A DNA stretch of 5,671 bases from Oscillibacter sp. (GTDB taxonomy: Bacteria > Bacillota > Clostridia > Oscillospirales > Oscillospiraceae): NCBI GenBank assembly GCA_022796315.1, contig JAAWIL010000264.1, positions 1 to 5,671 on the forward strand. Direction: 5' to 3'. The notes under the pieces are model-generated. The model was not told the DNA's origin and ran no database searches. It was given only the letters and a program-made list of their open reading frames with translations. The position numbers were made by a program, and so were the translations under genes. Shown piece by piece: positions 1 to 4,910 of the stretch (position 1 is the stretch's first letter; each line of letters starts with the position of its first letter).

Positions 1-284
1 TCGCAGGAATCCTGACGGATTTCAAGAGTTTCTGACGCAGCCAGACGAAAAATTTTCCGTCAAGATGCGTGCCGGCGCCTATTGGTACAGCTTCTTATAA
101 TCGGGAAACGCCGCCCCCCTTCCTCGGCATCCGGATCTCCCTTGGAACTGGCGGCTTGGGCGGTGGGAGCCGCCCCCACAGGAGTACATCTTCTAAAGGC
201 CCCCGATGGGCAAAACACCCTAATTCCCCCGCCTCTCCGCATCAATTTTCGGGCAAATTCCCCGGGAAGAACGGACGAAACCCC
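1..284. other. non-coding stretch upstream of tRNA-Gly
   Basis: No reading frame here has a credible ribosome binding site or a recognisable product, so I call it intergenic. The first 26 bases form a small hairpin (6-12 with 17-23, loop TGAC) and match the last bases of the window. A second GC-rich hairpin lies at 158-163 / 170-175 (GGGCGG with CCGCCC) but has no T-tract after it, so it is not a clear terminator. The rest is a C-rich spacer in which I recognise nothing. Confidence 0.6.
6..26. repeat. hairpin-containing repeat, left-edge copy
   Basis: Bases 8-26 match 5653-5671 at 17 of 19 positions. In both copies the sequence folds into a 7-bp stem with a 4-base loop. Here the arms are GGAATCC and GGATTTC around TGAC, with one G-U pair. 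At the right edge they are GCAATCC and GGATTGC around TGGC. The differences keep the stem, which suggests a structured interspersed repeat cut by both window ends. The element's full extent cannot be seen. Confidence 0.45.
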
Positions 285-313
285 TTGACAGATATAAAAA
301 AATTTGCTAGAAT
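285..313 (+). promoter_or_regulatory. sigma-A promoter of tRNA-Gly
   Basis: The -35 box TTGACA is at 285-290 and the -10 box TAGAAT at 308-313, with an optimal 17-base spacer. TGC directly before the -10 box makes it an extended -10. The expected start is near 320, a few bases before the mature tRNA 5' end, as is usual for stable RNA genes. Confidence 0.88.
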
Positions 314-325
314 ACACTTGTTCAC

Positions 326-401
326 GCGGGCATAGCTCATCTGGTAGAGCGCCACCTTGCCAAGGTGGAGGTAGCGAGTTCGAGCCTCGTTGCCCGCTCC
401 A
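326..401 (+). tRNA. tRNA-Gly (anticodon GCC)
   Basis: All four arms can be drawn. The acceptor stem pairs GCGGGCA (326-332) with TGCCCGC (391-397), followed by discriminator T398 and an encoded CCA at 399-401. The D stem is GCTC (335-338) with GAGC (347-350), and the loop contains the conserved GG. The anticodon stem is CCACC (352-356) with GGTGG (364-368), and loop TTGCCAA carries GCC at 359-361, which reads GGC and GGT glycine codons. The T stem is 374-378 with 386-390, around loop TTCGAGC. It has its own promoter and terminator, so it is a single-gene unit. It converges on the EcsC-like gene. Confidence 0.97.
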
Positions 402-447
402 AAAAACGACAGGATATCCGGTTCGGATGTCCTGTCGTTCATTTTAT
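401..447. terminator. bidirectional intrinsic terminator between tRNA-Gly and the EcsC-like gene
   Basis: A 16-bp hairpin (405-420 with 424-439, one G-U pair, loop GTT) lies directly between the two convergent units. On the plus strand it is followed by CATTTTAT and ends the tRNA transcript. On the minus strand it is followed by six Ts (the complement of A401-406) and ends the EcsC-like transcript, whose stop codon is at 444-446. The better U-tract is on the minus strand. Confidence 0.85.
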
Positions 448-1295
448 GGATCTGCCGGATCTAATTCCTCAAACTCCACCTCTACTGCCTCTCCGGAGAA
501 AATCTTCTCCACCACCTCGTTCTCCTCCTCGGAAGAGACATGACTTGGATTGGAGAGCATGGTATCCTGAAGCGCATCTTTCAACCGATCACAGCAGGGC
601 TTAAAGGAAAGGAATGTAATTCCTCCGCCGACTACACCGCCTACCACTGGAATGGCTTTCTTGAAAAAGCCCGCAAAAATCTCCTTCGTCAACCGGACCC
701 CAAACCATTTCATAACACTCTTTACGAACGGATAAAAAGCGCCCTTCGTCAGCGCCATGTTGAGGAGCCTCTTCTCAATGCCCTTTGCCAGAGCATGGGC
801 CATTCCCTTGATTGCGTTATTAGCCCCCGCAACGCCGTTCATGACGCCGAGGCAGAGAATAATGGCATTCATAGTCTCGCTGTCAAGGTCCATCCCCTCT
901 GCACCCATACGAATCTCCGGAAACCCATACAAATACAACAGCTTCTGTACCGCCCGGAGCGTGTATCCGTAATACTGAACGATGTCGGCGGGAATGGTGG
1001 CAACCATTGCCCAGCCGCCTGGGGCGCCCAGCGCGGCGGAGATCCCAGAGACACAGTTCCGCTCAAAGGCAATCACCGCATCAGCGATCCGGTCAATATC
1101 CTTAGAGGAGATGCCCGCCTGGGCCGGTGTTTCCGCAATCGCCCGGTCAATTACGTCCTGGGGGTAATTCTTAAAGAGTTCCTTCTCCAGAAAGGATGCC
1201 CGCGTAACGTGGACGCCCGGCGTGTTCAGAGCCAGGATGATCATATCGTCAATGCCGATTTCTCCGTCACCGTTTTGGTCCAGCTGCTTCCTCAC
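444..1295 (-). CDS. EcsC-family-like protein with an N-terminal EF-hand loop; 5' end apparently frameshifted
   Basis: This frame encodes 283 residues from a GTG at 1295. Residues 6-17 (DQNGDGEIGIDD) match a calcium-binding EF-hand loop, with D, N, D, E and D at the usual ligand positions. Residues 82-128 (alanine/glycine-rich, then PADIVQYYGYTLR and LYLYGF) and the glycine-rich hydrophobic stretch 214-230 (AIPVVGGVVGGG) resemble the EcsC family, a poorly understood group whose members are sometimes misannotated as bacteriochlorophyll 4-vinyl reductase. The tail from about 255 is strongly acidic. The biochemical role is unknown, and I infer membrane association only from the hydrophobic segments. 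The GTG start has a poor ribosome binding site. The frame stays open and coding-like upstream to about 1361, and a well-placed AGGAG-ATG at 1363 is one frame away, separated by a run of six As. With one more A the protein would be 306 residues beginning MKKIDPQDTF. No promoter is evident, so readthrough from rplL is possible. Confidence 0.75.
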   Translation of the reverse strand: MRKQLDQNGDGEIGIDDMIILALNTPGVHVTRASFLEKELFKNYPQDVIDRAIAETPAQAGISSKDIDRIADAVIAFERNCVSGISAALGAPGGWAMVATIPADIVQYYGYTLRAVQKLLYLYGFPEIRMGAEGMDLDSETMNAIILCLGVMNGVAGANNAIKGMAHALAKGIEKRLLNMALTKGAFYPFVKSVMKWFGVRLTKEIFAGFFKKAIPVVGGVVGGGITFLSFKPCCDRLKDALQDTMLSNPSHVSSEEENEVVEKIFSGEAVEVEFEELDPADP

Positions 1296-1363
1296 CGCGT
1301 CCTTTGCGTCCTGTATTGCATTTTTTCCTTTTTCAAACGTATCTTGGGGATCAATTTTTTCAT
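1292..1363 (-). other. 23-codon ORF at the 5' end of the EcsC-like gene (probably its frameshifted true start)
   Basis: The ATG at 1363-1361 has a strong AGGAG eight bases upstream. As read, it runs M-K-K-L-I-P-K for 23 codons and ends at TGA (1294-1292), which overlaps the GTG start of the long frame as GTGA. It is either a leader peptide coupled to the EcsC-like gene or, more likely, the real start of that gene displaced by one base in the A6 run (plus-strand T1355-1360). The alternative frame over the same bases reads E-K-I-D-P-Q-D-T-F-E-K-G and continues smoothly into the main protein. Confidence 0.6.
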
Positions 1364-1435
1364 ACTTCCCACTCCTTCAAAAACACATTTTCCGTCGCTC
1401 AGACGGCAGGAATCTCCGCGCATGAGCGTGGCGCC

Positions 1436-1474
1436 TCAAACAAAAACCGGACTGCGACGAATGCCGCAGTCCGG
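1436..1474 (-). terminator. intrinsic terminator of rplJL
   Basis: A perfect 10-bp stem (CCGGACTGCG, 1447-1456, with CGCAGTCCGG, 1465-1474) and an 8-base loop are followed on the minus strand by TTTTTGTTTG. It lies 27 bases past the rplL stop and marks the end of the rplJ-rplL transcript, ahead of the EcsC-like gene. Confidence 0.93.
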
Positions 1475-1501
1475 CTGTGTACCGATCAAAACGCAGGTGG
1501 A

Positions 1502-1873
1502 TTACTTCAGCTCCACCTTGCCGCCGGCCTCTTCGATCTGCTTCTTCAGAGCCTCGGCGTCGTCCTTGGAGACACCCTCCTTCAGGGTGGCGGGAGCGCC
1601 CTCGACAGTCGCCTTGGCCTCGGCCAGGCCCTGGCCGGTGATCTCGCGGACAACCTTGATGACCTTGATCTTGGCAGCGGCGTCGAAGCCGGCCAGGATC
1701 ACGTCAAAGTCGGTCTTCTCCTCAGCGGCGGGAGCGGCGGCGCCGGCGGCGGGAGCAGCCATGGCGGCGGCGGAAACGCCGAACTCCTCTTCCAGGGCGT
1801 GAACCAGCTCGCTCAGCTCCAGAACGGACAGAGCCTTGATCTCTTCCAGCAGGGCAGTCGTTTTCTCAGACAT
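1502..1873 (-). CDS. rplL: 50S ribosomal protein L7/L12
   Basis: The product is 123 residues, the normal family length. It forms the flexible stalk that recruits translation GTPases, as dimers bound to L10. The N-terminal dimerisation and L10-binding domain is residues 1-33. An Ala-rich hinge follows at about 34-50 (AAAMAAPAAGAAAPAA). The C-terminal factor-binding domain then starts at KTDFDVIL and includes GLAEAK and LKEGVSKDDAEALKKQ. The start is supported by AGGAGG nine bases upstream. It lies 38 bases after rplJ in the same transcript and is followed by a strong terminator. rpoB, the usual next gene, is absent. As the multi-copy stalk protein, L12 usually needs higher expression than L10, and its own strong ribosome binding site fits that. 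Confidence 0.98.
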   Translation of the reverse strand: MSEKTTALLEEIKALSVLELSELVHALEEEFGVSAAAMAAPAAGAAAPAAEEKTDFDVILAGFDAAAKIKVIKVVREITGQGLAEAKATVEGAPATLKEGVSKDDAEALKKQIEEAGGKVELK

Positions 1874-1911
1874 GGTAATTGCCTCCTAATTTGTAAAATT
1901 GAATTCAGATG

Positions 1912-2433
1912 TTACTCAGCGGCCGCCTCGGCAGGGGCGCCGTTCTTCTCGGCAATCTGCTTCAGAACCACAGCCAGACCGGTGATGGGCGCCAGCATGG
2001 TGCCCAGGAACTGTGCCTGCAACACAGGCAGAGCGGGGATGGACGCCAGGGAGTTGATGGTGTTCAGATCCACAGGCTTGCCGTCCATGAAGCCGCCCTT
2101 GATCTCAAACTTGCCCTCACCCAGCTTCTTGGCGTAGTCGGCCATGACGCGGGCAGGGGTTACGGGGTCGTCGCACAGGGCCAGAGACGTGGTGCCGTTG
2201 AGCAGCTCGTCCAGGTCGCTGAGGCCGGTGTTCCCGAAGGCAAAGCGCAGCAGGGTGTTCTTGACAACGGCGTAATCCACGTTGTTCTCGCGGCACTCCC
2301 GGCGCAGCGCGGTGTCTTCCTCCACATTGATGCCCTTGTAATCCACAAGGATACCGGCGCTGGCATTCTGGATCTTCTCGGTCAGCTGCGCCACGATGGC
2401 CTGCTTTTCGGATAAGACCTTTGCGTTAGGCAT
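1912..2433 (-). CDS. rplJ: 50S ribosomal protein L10
   Basis: The product is 173 residues from the ATG at 2433, which has GGAGGTGAA at the right distance. An in-frame upstream extension exists but lies within the structured leader, so I reject it. L10 anchors the L7/L12 stalk to 23S rRNA beside L11. The N-terminal RNA-binding domain shows the typical K-x-x-V-x-x-L start, AGILVDYKGINV (26-37) and VVKNTLLRFAF (56-66). The C-terminal helix at 148-165 (APITGLAVVLKQIAEKNG) is the platform for L12 dimers, and an Ala/Glu tail follows. It is first in a two-gene operon with rplL and is preceded by a consensus promoter and an L10-leader attenuator, which implies autoregulation by the L10-L12 complex. 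Confidence 0.97.
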   Translation of the reverse strand: MPNAKVLSEKQAIVAQLTEKIQNASAGILVDYKGINVEEDTALRRECRENNVDYAVVKNTLLRFAFGNTGLSDLDELLNGTTSLALCDDPVTPARVMADYAKKLGEGKFEIKGGFMDGKPVDLNTINSLASIPALPVLQAQFLGTMLAPITGLAVVLKQIAEKNGAPAEAAAE

Positions 2434-2466
2434 GCTTGGTTTCACCTCCATTAGGATTTGTGCGTT

Positions 2467-2581
2467 CAAAAAAAGGACCGCCCTTGTGCCGCAAAGACAC
2501 CAAGGCGGATAGCAAATCAAACGAATTGCCGCCCTCGGCAGGATTTACGGAGTTTCCCCCACCTGCTGTCTTTGGAACGCA
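2467..2581 (-). promoter_or_regulatory. L10 leader RNA (autoregulatory attenuator)
   Basis: The rplJ 5' leader carries the conserved block CCAAAGACAGCAGGTG (2575-2560) and a downstream CCTGC that closes a helix with GCAGG, as in the Firmicutes L10 leader family. Its 3' end is an intrinsic terminator. An 8-base antiterminator pairing is visible: CAAAGACA (2574-2567) is fully complementary to TGTCTTTG (2499-2492), which lies in the loop and top of the terminator stem. In the known Bacillus system the L10(L12)4 complex binds the leader and favours termination. Assignment to the family is from memory of its conserved sequence. Confidence 0.9.
2468..2508 (-). terminator. attenuator terminator in the L10 leader
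   Basis: On the minus strand CCGCCTTGGTG (2508-2498) pairs with CACAAGGGCGG (2488-2478), with one mismatch and one G-U pair. TCC and seven Ts (2474-2468) follow. It lies about 35 bases before the rplJ start, upstream of the ribosome binding site, so it can stop transcription before the coding region. Confidence 0.88.
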
Positions 2582-2587
2582 AACAGC

Positions 2588-2616
2588 ATTATACTCAAGA
2601 ATTTTGAAAATGTCAA
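2588..2616 (-). promoter_or_regulatory. consensus sigma-A promoter of rplJL
   Basis: The -35 box TTGACA (2616-2611) and -10 box TATAAT (2593-2588) are both perfect and separated by 17 bases. An A6 tract at 2636-2631 lies in the UP-element position. The predicted start is near 2581, giving a leader of about 148 bases. It is divergent from the promoter of the small plus-strand gene. Confidence 0.95.
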
Positions 2617-2665
2617 GCCCTAAATAGGTGTTTTTTGTTATGTTTCTCAGAATTAGCGTTGTATA

Positions 2666-2694
2666 TTGACAGTTAAAACCATTATTGGTATCAT
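2666..2694 (+). promoter_or_regulatory. sigma-A promoter of the small orphan gene
   Basis: The -35 box TTGACA (2666-2671) and -10 box TATCAT (2689-2694) have a 17-base spacer. The predicted start is near 2701, about 60 bases ahead of the ATG. It stands back to back with the rplJL promoter, with 49 AT-rich bases between the two -35 boxes. Confidence 0.82.
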
Positions 2695-2763
2695 AACGAC
2701 AAATAGAACGCAAAACAACAGAACAAATGTTTACCTGGCAGACGAGAAAAGGAGAAAATGCAA

Positions 2764-2982
2764 ATGACAATTTACACAACTAAAGAGTGGAAAGGCTTTG
2801 GCAAACAAAATTATTATTGGAATGAATACAGACTTGAAGGCGATGAAGTCGTAAAATACAAGTGCCATCGGCAAAAATTTTTTGACGGCGATGAGAACAA
2901 CTGGGAAAAAGACGAAGAAGTTGTCGATTCTTGGCGCATTGGTGATCCCAATATGCCAGGTTGGCTGAAAAAACACTTATAA
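2764..2982 (+). CDS. small acidic hypothetical protein, 72 residues
   Basis: I do not recognise a family. The product is a charged, aromatic-rich soluble protein (WKGFGKQNYYWNEYRLEGDE at residues 9-28, then DGDENNWEKDEEVVDSWRIG) with no signal peptide, no membrane segment and one cysteine. The second ATG (2764) is preferred because GGAG at 2751-2754 lies nine bases before it but only three before the ATG at 2758. It has its own promoter, and a palindrome spans its stop codon. By hand count it is about 39% GC, clearly lower than the ribosomal genes on either side, and it runs against their direction. This suggests an acquired gene inserted between rplA and rplJ. It is a real gene on the strength of the promoter, ribosome binding site and smooth codon use, but its function is unknown. 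Confidence 0.75.
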   Translation: MTIYTTKEWKGFGKQNYYWNEYRLEGDEVVKYKCHRQKFFDGDENNWEKDEEVVDSWRIGDPNMPGWLKKHL

Positions 2983-3014
2983 GTGTTGAAATTTCTTTCT
3001 TGCAAGCAACACTT
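2972..3014 (+). repeat. three-arm alternating inverted repeat at the 3' end of the small gene
   Basis: A perfect 16-base palindrome, AACACTTATAAGTGTT (2972-2987), spans the stop codon. Its right arm AAGTGTTG (2981-2988) is also fully complementary to CAACACTT at 3007-3014. The central arm can pair with either neighbour but not both. The second pairing encloses a T-rich stretch. It may serve as the gene's transcript end or stabiliser, although the U-tract is imperfect. Confidence 0.5.
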
Positions 3015-3030
3015 CCAATAGTTGAAGAAC

Positions 3031-3059
3031 GTAAAAGGGGGGACGTCAGTCCCCCCTTT
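3031..3059 (-). terminator. terminator of the rpmG-rplA operon, probably bidirectional
   Basis: AAAGGGGGGAC (3034-3044) pairs with GTCCCCCCTTT (3049-3059) around a GTCA loop, an 11-bp stem. The minus strand continues into TTTTAC, seven bases beyond the rplA stop. The same hairpin can also stop the convergent plus-strand transcript of the small gene. Confidence 0.9.
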
Positions 3060-3066
3060 AAGCCAA

Positions 3067-3759
3067 TCAAACCAGCTTCGCAGTAGAAAACTTCACGCCG
3101 GGGCCCATGGTGGAGGCGGCCACGCAGCTGCGGATATACTGACCCTTGGCAGCGGCGGGCTTGGCCTTGACAATGGCGCCCATGAGGGCATTGTAGTTGT
3201 CCGCCAGCTTCTCCGCGCCGAAGGACACCTTGCCGATGGGGCAGTGAATGATGTTGGTCTTGTCCAGGCGGTACTCGATCTTACCGGCCTTGACTTCCTG
3301 CACGGCCTTGGCCACGTCGGGAGTCACGGTGCCGGCCTTGGGGGAGGGCATCAGGCCCTTGGGGCCCAGAACCTTACCCAGACGGCCCACCACGCCCATC
3401 ATGTCCGGGCTGGCCACCACCACGTCGAACTCAAACCAGTTCTCCTTCTGGATCTTCTCCACAAGATCCATATCGCCCACGTAATCCGCGCCGGCTTCCC
3501 GGGCGGCGTCGGCCTTGTCGCCCTTGGCGAAGACCAGCACCCGGACCGTCTTGCCGGTGCCGTGGGGCAGGACGATGGCGCCGCGGACCTGCTGGTCGGC
3601 ATGGCGGGAGTCCACGCCCAGCTTCACGTGAAGCTCCACGGTCTCGTCAAACTTCGCGCTGGCCGTCTTGCAAATGAGAGCCAAGCCTTCGGCAGGATCA
3701 TACTGCACATTCTTATCAATCTGCTTGGCGCTTTCCTGATATTTCTTGCCTCTAAACAA
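3067..3759 (-). CDS. rplA: 50S ribosomal protein L1
   Basis: The product is 230 residues from a TTG start, matching the normal length of about 230. L1 forms the mobile stalk at the E-site exit and also acts as a translational repressor by binding its own mRNA. Recognisable segments are GKKYQESAKQID (4-15), VRGAIVLPHGTGK (58-70), ADYVGDMDLVEKIQ (91-104), GRLGKVLGPKGLMPSPKAGT (125-144) and a C-terminal STMGPGVKF. The TTG at 3759 is chosen because GGAGG ends eight bases upstream and the encoded MFRGKKY is the typical N-terminus. The frame is open further upstream, but that part has no family likeness and contains the operator-like hairpin. It is the last gene of the operon, 80 bases after rplK, and is followed by a strong terminator. 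Confidence 0.97.
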   Translation of the reverse strand: MFRGKKYQESAKQIDKNVQYDPAEGLALICKTASAKFDETVELHVKLGVDSRHADQQVRGAIVLPHGTGKTVRVLVFAKGDKADAAREAGADYVGDMDLVEKIQKENWFEFDVVVASPDMMGVVGRLGKVLGPKGLMPSPKAGTVTPDVAKAVQEVKAGKIEYRLDKTNIIHCPIGKVSFGAEKLADNYNALMGAIVKAKPAAAKGQYIRSCVAASTMGPGVKFSTAKLV

Positions 3760-3776
3760 TGTTACTTCCTCCTCAT

Positions 3777-3806
3777 AGTGGTTCTTCGGAATCTGTTCCT
3801 CCCACT
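3777..3806 (-). promoter_or_regulatory. L1-operator-like RNA element upstream of rplA
   Basis: On the minus strand the outer stem AGTGG (3806-3802) pairs with CCACT (3781-3777). The inner stem GGAA (3799-3796) pairs with TTCC (3791-3788) around CAGA. The asymmetric internal loop is GA on one side and GAAGAA on the other. This arrangement, with GGGAGG and CCGAAGAA facing each other, resembles L1-binding sites on mRNA and 23S rRNA. The ribosome binding site of rplA begins four bases after the stem, a position suited to translational repression by L1. Confidence 0.7.
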
Positions 3807-3839
3807 GTTTCAAGCGGCCGCAAAGACCGCAGATTGTGC

Positions 3840-4265
3840 TCAGTCTCCGACCACGACGCCCATGGAACGGGCGGTGCCGGCGATCATGCTCATGGCGGTC
3901 TCCAGGGTGGCGGCGTTGAGATCCTTCATCTTGATCTCGGCGATCTTCTGGATGGAGGCCTTGGAGATGGTGGCAACCTTCGTCTTGTTGGGGACGCCGG
4001 AGCCAGACTCGATATTGCACTCCTTCTTGATCAGCACCGCCGCAGGGGGCGTCTTGGTAATGAAGGAGAAGGACCGGTCGGCGTACACGGTGATGACCAC
4101 GGGGATAATCATGCCCGCGTCATTCTTGGTACGCTCGTTGAACTCTTTGGTAAAGGCGGCGATGTTCACGCCGTGCTGGCCCAGAGCGGGGCCCACGGGG
4201 GGCGCGGGAGTCGCCTTGGCTGCGGGGATCTGCAATTTTACATAACCTACAATTTTCTGTGCCAC
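3840..4265 (-). CDS. rplK: 50S ribosomal protein L11
   Basis: The product is 141 residues, the standard length, from a GTG start with AGGAGG nine bases before it. L11 binds the GTPase-associated centre of 23S rRNA with L10 and supports factor function and stringent-response sensing. The N-terminal domain shows VKLQIPAAKATPAPPVGPAL (9-28), with the proline-rich segment targeted by thiostrepton-class drugs, followed by GQHGVNIAAFTKEFN. The C-terminal RNA-binding domain contains KVATISKASIQKIAEIKMKD (96-115) and GTARSMGVVV near the end. It lies between nusG (108-base gap holding a structured leader) and rplA (80-base gap holding an L1-operator-like element). Confidence 0.98.
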   Translation of the reverse strand: MAQKIVGYVKLQIPAAKATPAPPVGPALGQHGVNIAAFTKEFNERTKNDAGMIIPVVITVYADRSFSFITKTPPAAVLIKKECNIESGSGVPNKTKVATISKASIQKIAEIKMKDLNAATLETAMSMIAGTARSMGVVVGD

Positions 4266-4291
4266 GGAGCAGCACCTCCTAAATCATAAAT

Positions 4292-4343
4292 GTGGTGGCG
4301 GACGCTTGGTCCGTTCTTGGCGGGACGCGCAAGTCCCTCCCAC
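4292..4343 (-). promoter_or_regulatory. second L1-operator-like RNA element, upstream of rplK
   Basis: In the nusG-rplK gap the minus strand shows GTGGGAGGGAC (4343-4333), nearly the same as GTGGGAGGAAC of the element before rplA. GGGAC pairs with GTCCC (4326-4322). A CCAAGAA strand follows (4320-4314), then an extra hairpin CGGAC/GTCCG (4313-4309 with 4303-4299), and CCACCAC (4298-4292) can close on GTGG. The rplK ribosome binding site follows about 11 bases later. This is where L1 regulates the L11 operon in Escherichia coli, but the extra hairpin makes the assignment less certain. Confidence 0.55.
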
Positions 4344-4348
4344 GTTCT

Positions 4349-4365
4349 GCCGGAACCCTTCCGGC
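4349..4365 (-). other. hairpin just after the nusG stop
   Basis: GCCGGAA (4365-4359) pairs perfectly with TTCCGGC (4355-4349) around GGG. It has no T-tract, so it is unlikely to terminate transcription. It may protect or process the mRNA, or form the upper part of the rplK leader. Confidence 0.5.
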
Positions 4366-4373
4366 GGGGATGC

Positions 4374-4898
4374 TCAGGTGAGAACCTCTACCTGATCCAG
4401 CTCCAGGTCCACGGGCGTCTCTCTTCCGAACATGGAGACCATGACGCTGACCCGGTTCTTCTCCGGCTCGATCTCCTCCACCACGCCGGTGAAGCTGGCC
4501 AGGGGGCCGTCCACAATCTTCACATGGTCGCCCACCTGATACTTGACGACGATCTCGTGCTTCTCCATGCCCATGGCCAGCACCTCCTCCTCCGTGAGGG
4601 GGATGGCCTTGTTGGCGGAGCCCACGAAGCCGGTGACGCCCCGGACGTTGCGCACCAGGTGCCACGTCTCGTCGGTCATCACCATCTTCACCAGCACGTA
4701 ACCCGGGAAGACCTTCCGCTCCACCTCTTTCGAGGCGCCGGTGTCGGTGACCTCTGTCACGGTCTCCATGGGGATCTCCATCCGGAGGATCATATCCTCC
4801 AAATGGCGGCCGACCACCAGCTTCTCAATGCTGGTCCGGACGGCGTTTTCATAGCCGGAATAGGTGTGGATCACATACCACTTCGCGCCTTCTGACAT
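4374..4898 (-). CDS. nusG: transcription termination/antitermination factor NusG
   Basis: The product is 174 residues, close to the usual length of about 175-180. NusG binds the RNA polymerase clamp through its NGN domain and links elongation to Rho, pausing or the ribosome through its KOW domain. NGN covers about residues 5-112: KWYVIHTYSGYENAV at the start, FPGYVLV (64-70) and the WHLVRNVRGVTGFVG segment (79-93). KOW is at about 121-174, with VGDHVKIVDGPLASFTGVVE as its core. No extra domain is inserted. The start is 12 bases after secE, with a modest AGGGG ribosome binding site. It is the third gene of the rpmG operon. Confidence 0.98.
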   Translation of the reverse strand: MSEGAKWYVIHTYSGYENAVRTSIEKLVVGRHLEDMILRMEIPMETVTEVTDTGASKEVERKVFPGYVLVKMVMTDETWHLVRNVRGVTGFVGSANKAIPLTEEEVLAMGMEKHEIVVKYQVGDHVKIVDGPLASFTGVVEEIEPEKNRVSVMVSMFGRETPVDLELDQVEVLT

Positions 4899-4910
4899 CT
4901 CTCAAGCCCC

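Noticed and set aside
96..101. Isolated TATAAT as a promoter -10 box
   Set aside because: No -35-like box lies at the right distance, and no gene follows that would need it.
540..1802. 420-codon plus-strand open frame
   Set aside because: It runs antisense across the EcsC-like gene, the rplJL terminator and most of rplL. Its composition is that of a shadow frame, and it has no ribosome binding site or family likeness.
1304..2415. Plus-strand open frames over rplL and rplJ
   Set aside because: They are antisense shadows of conserved genes, with no supporting start signals.
2434..2520. In-frame upstream extension of rplJ
   Set aside because: It lies inside the L10 leader and its terminator. 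The ATG at 2433 has GGAGGTGAA and gives the normal N-terminus.
3760..4020. In-frame upstream extension of rplA into rplK
   Set aside because: The added residues have no L1 likeness. The extension overlaps rplK in another frame and the operator-like hairpin, and TTG at 3759 has a proper ribosome binding site.
3022..4245. 407-codon plus-strand open frame over rplA and rplK
   Set aside because: It is antisense to two certain ribosomal genes and is rich in His, Gly and Leu, as expected from the complement of GC-rich coding DNA.
4349..4365. Hairpin after nusG as a terminator
   Set aside because: There is no T-tract on the minus strand, and rplK continues in the same direction without an evident new promoter.
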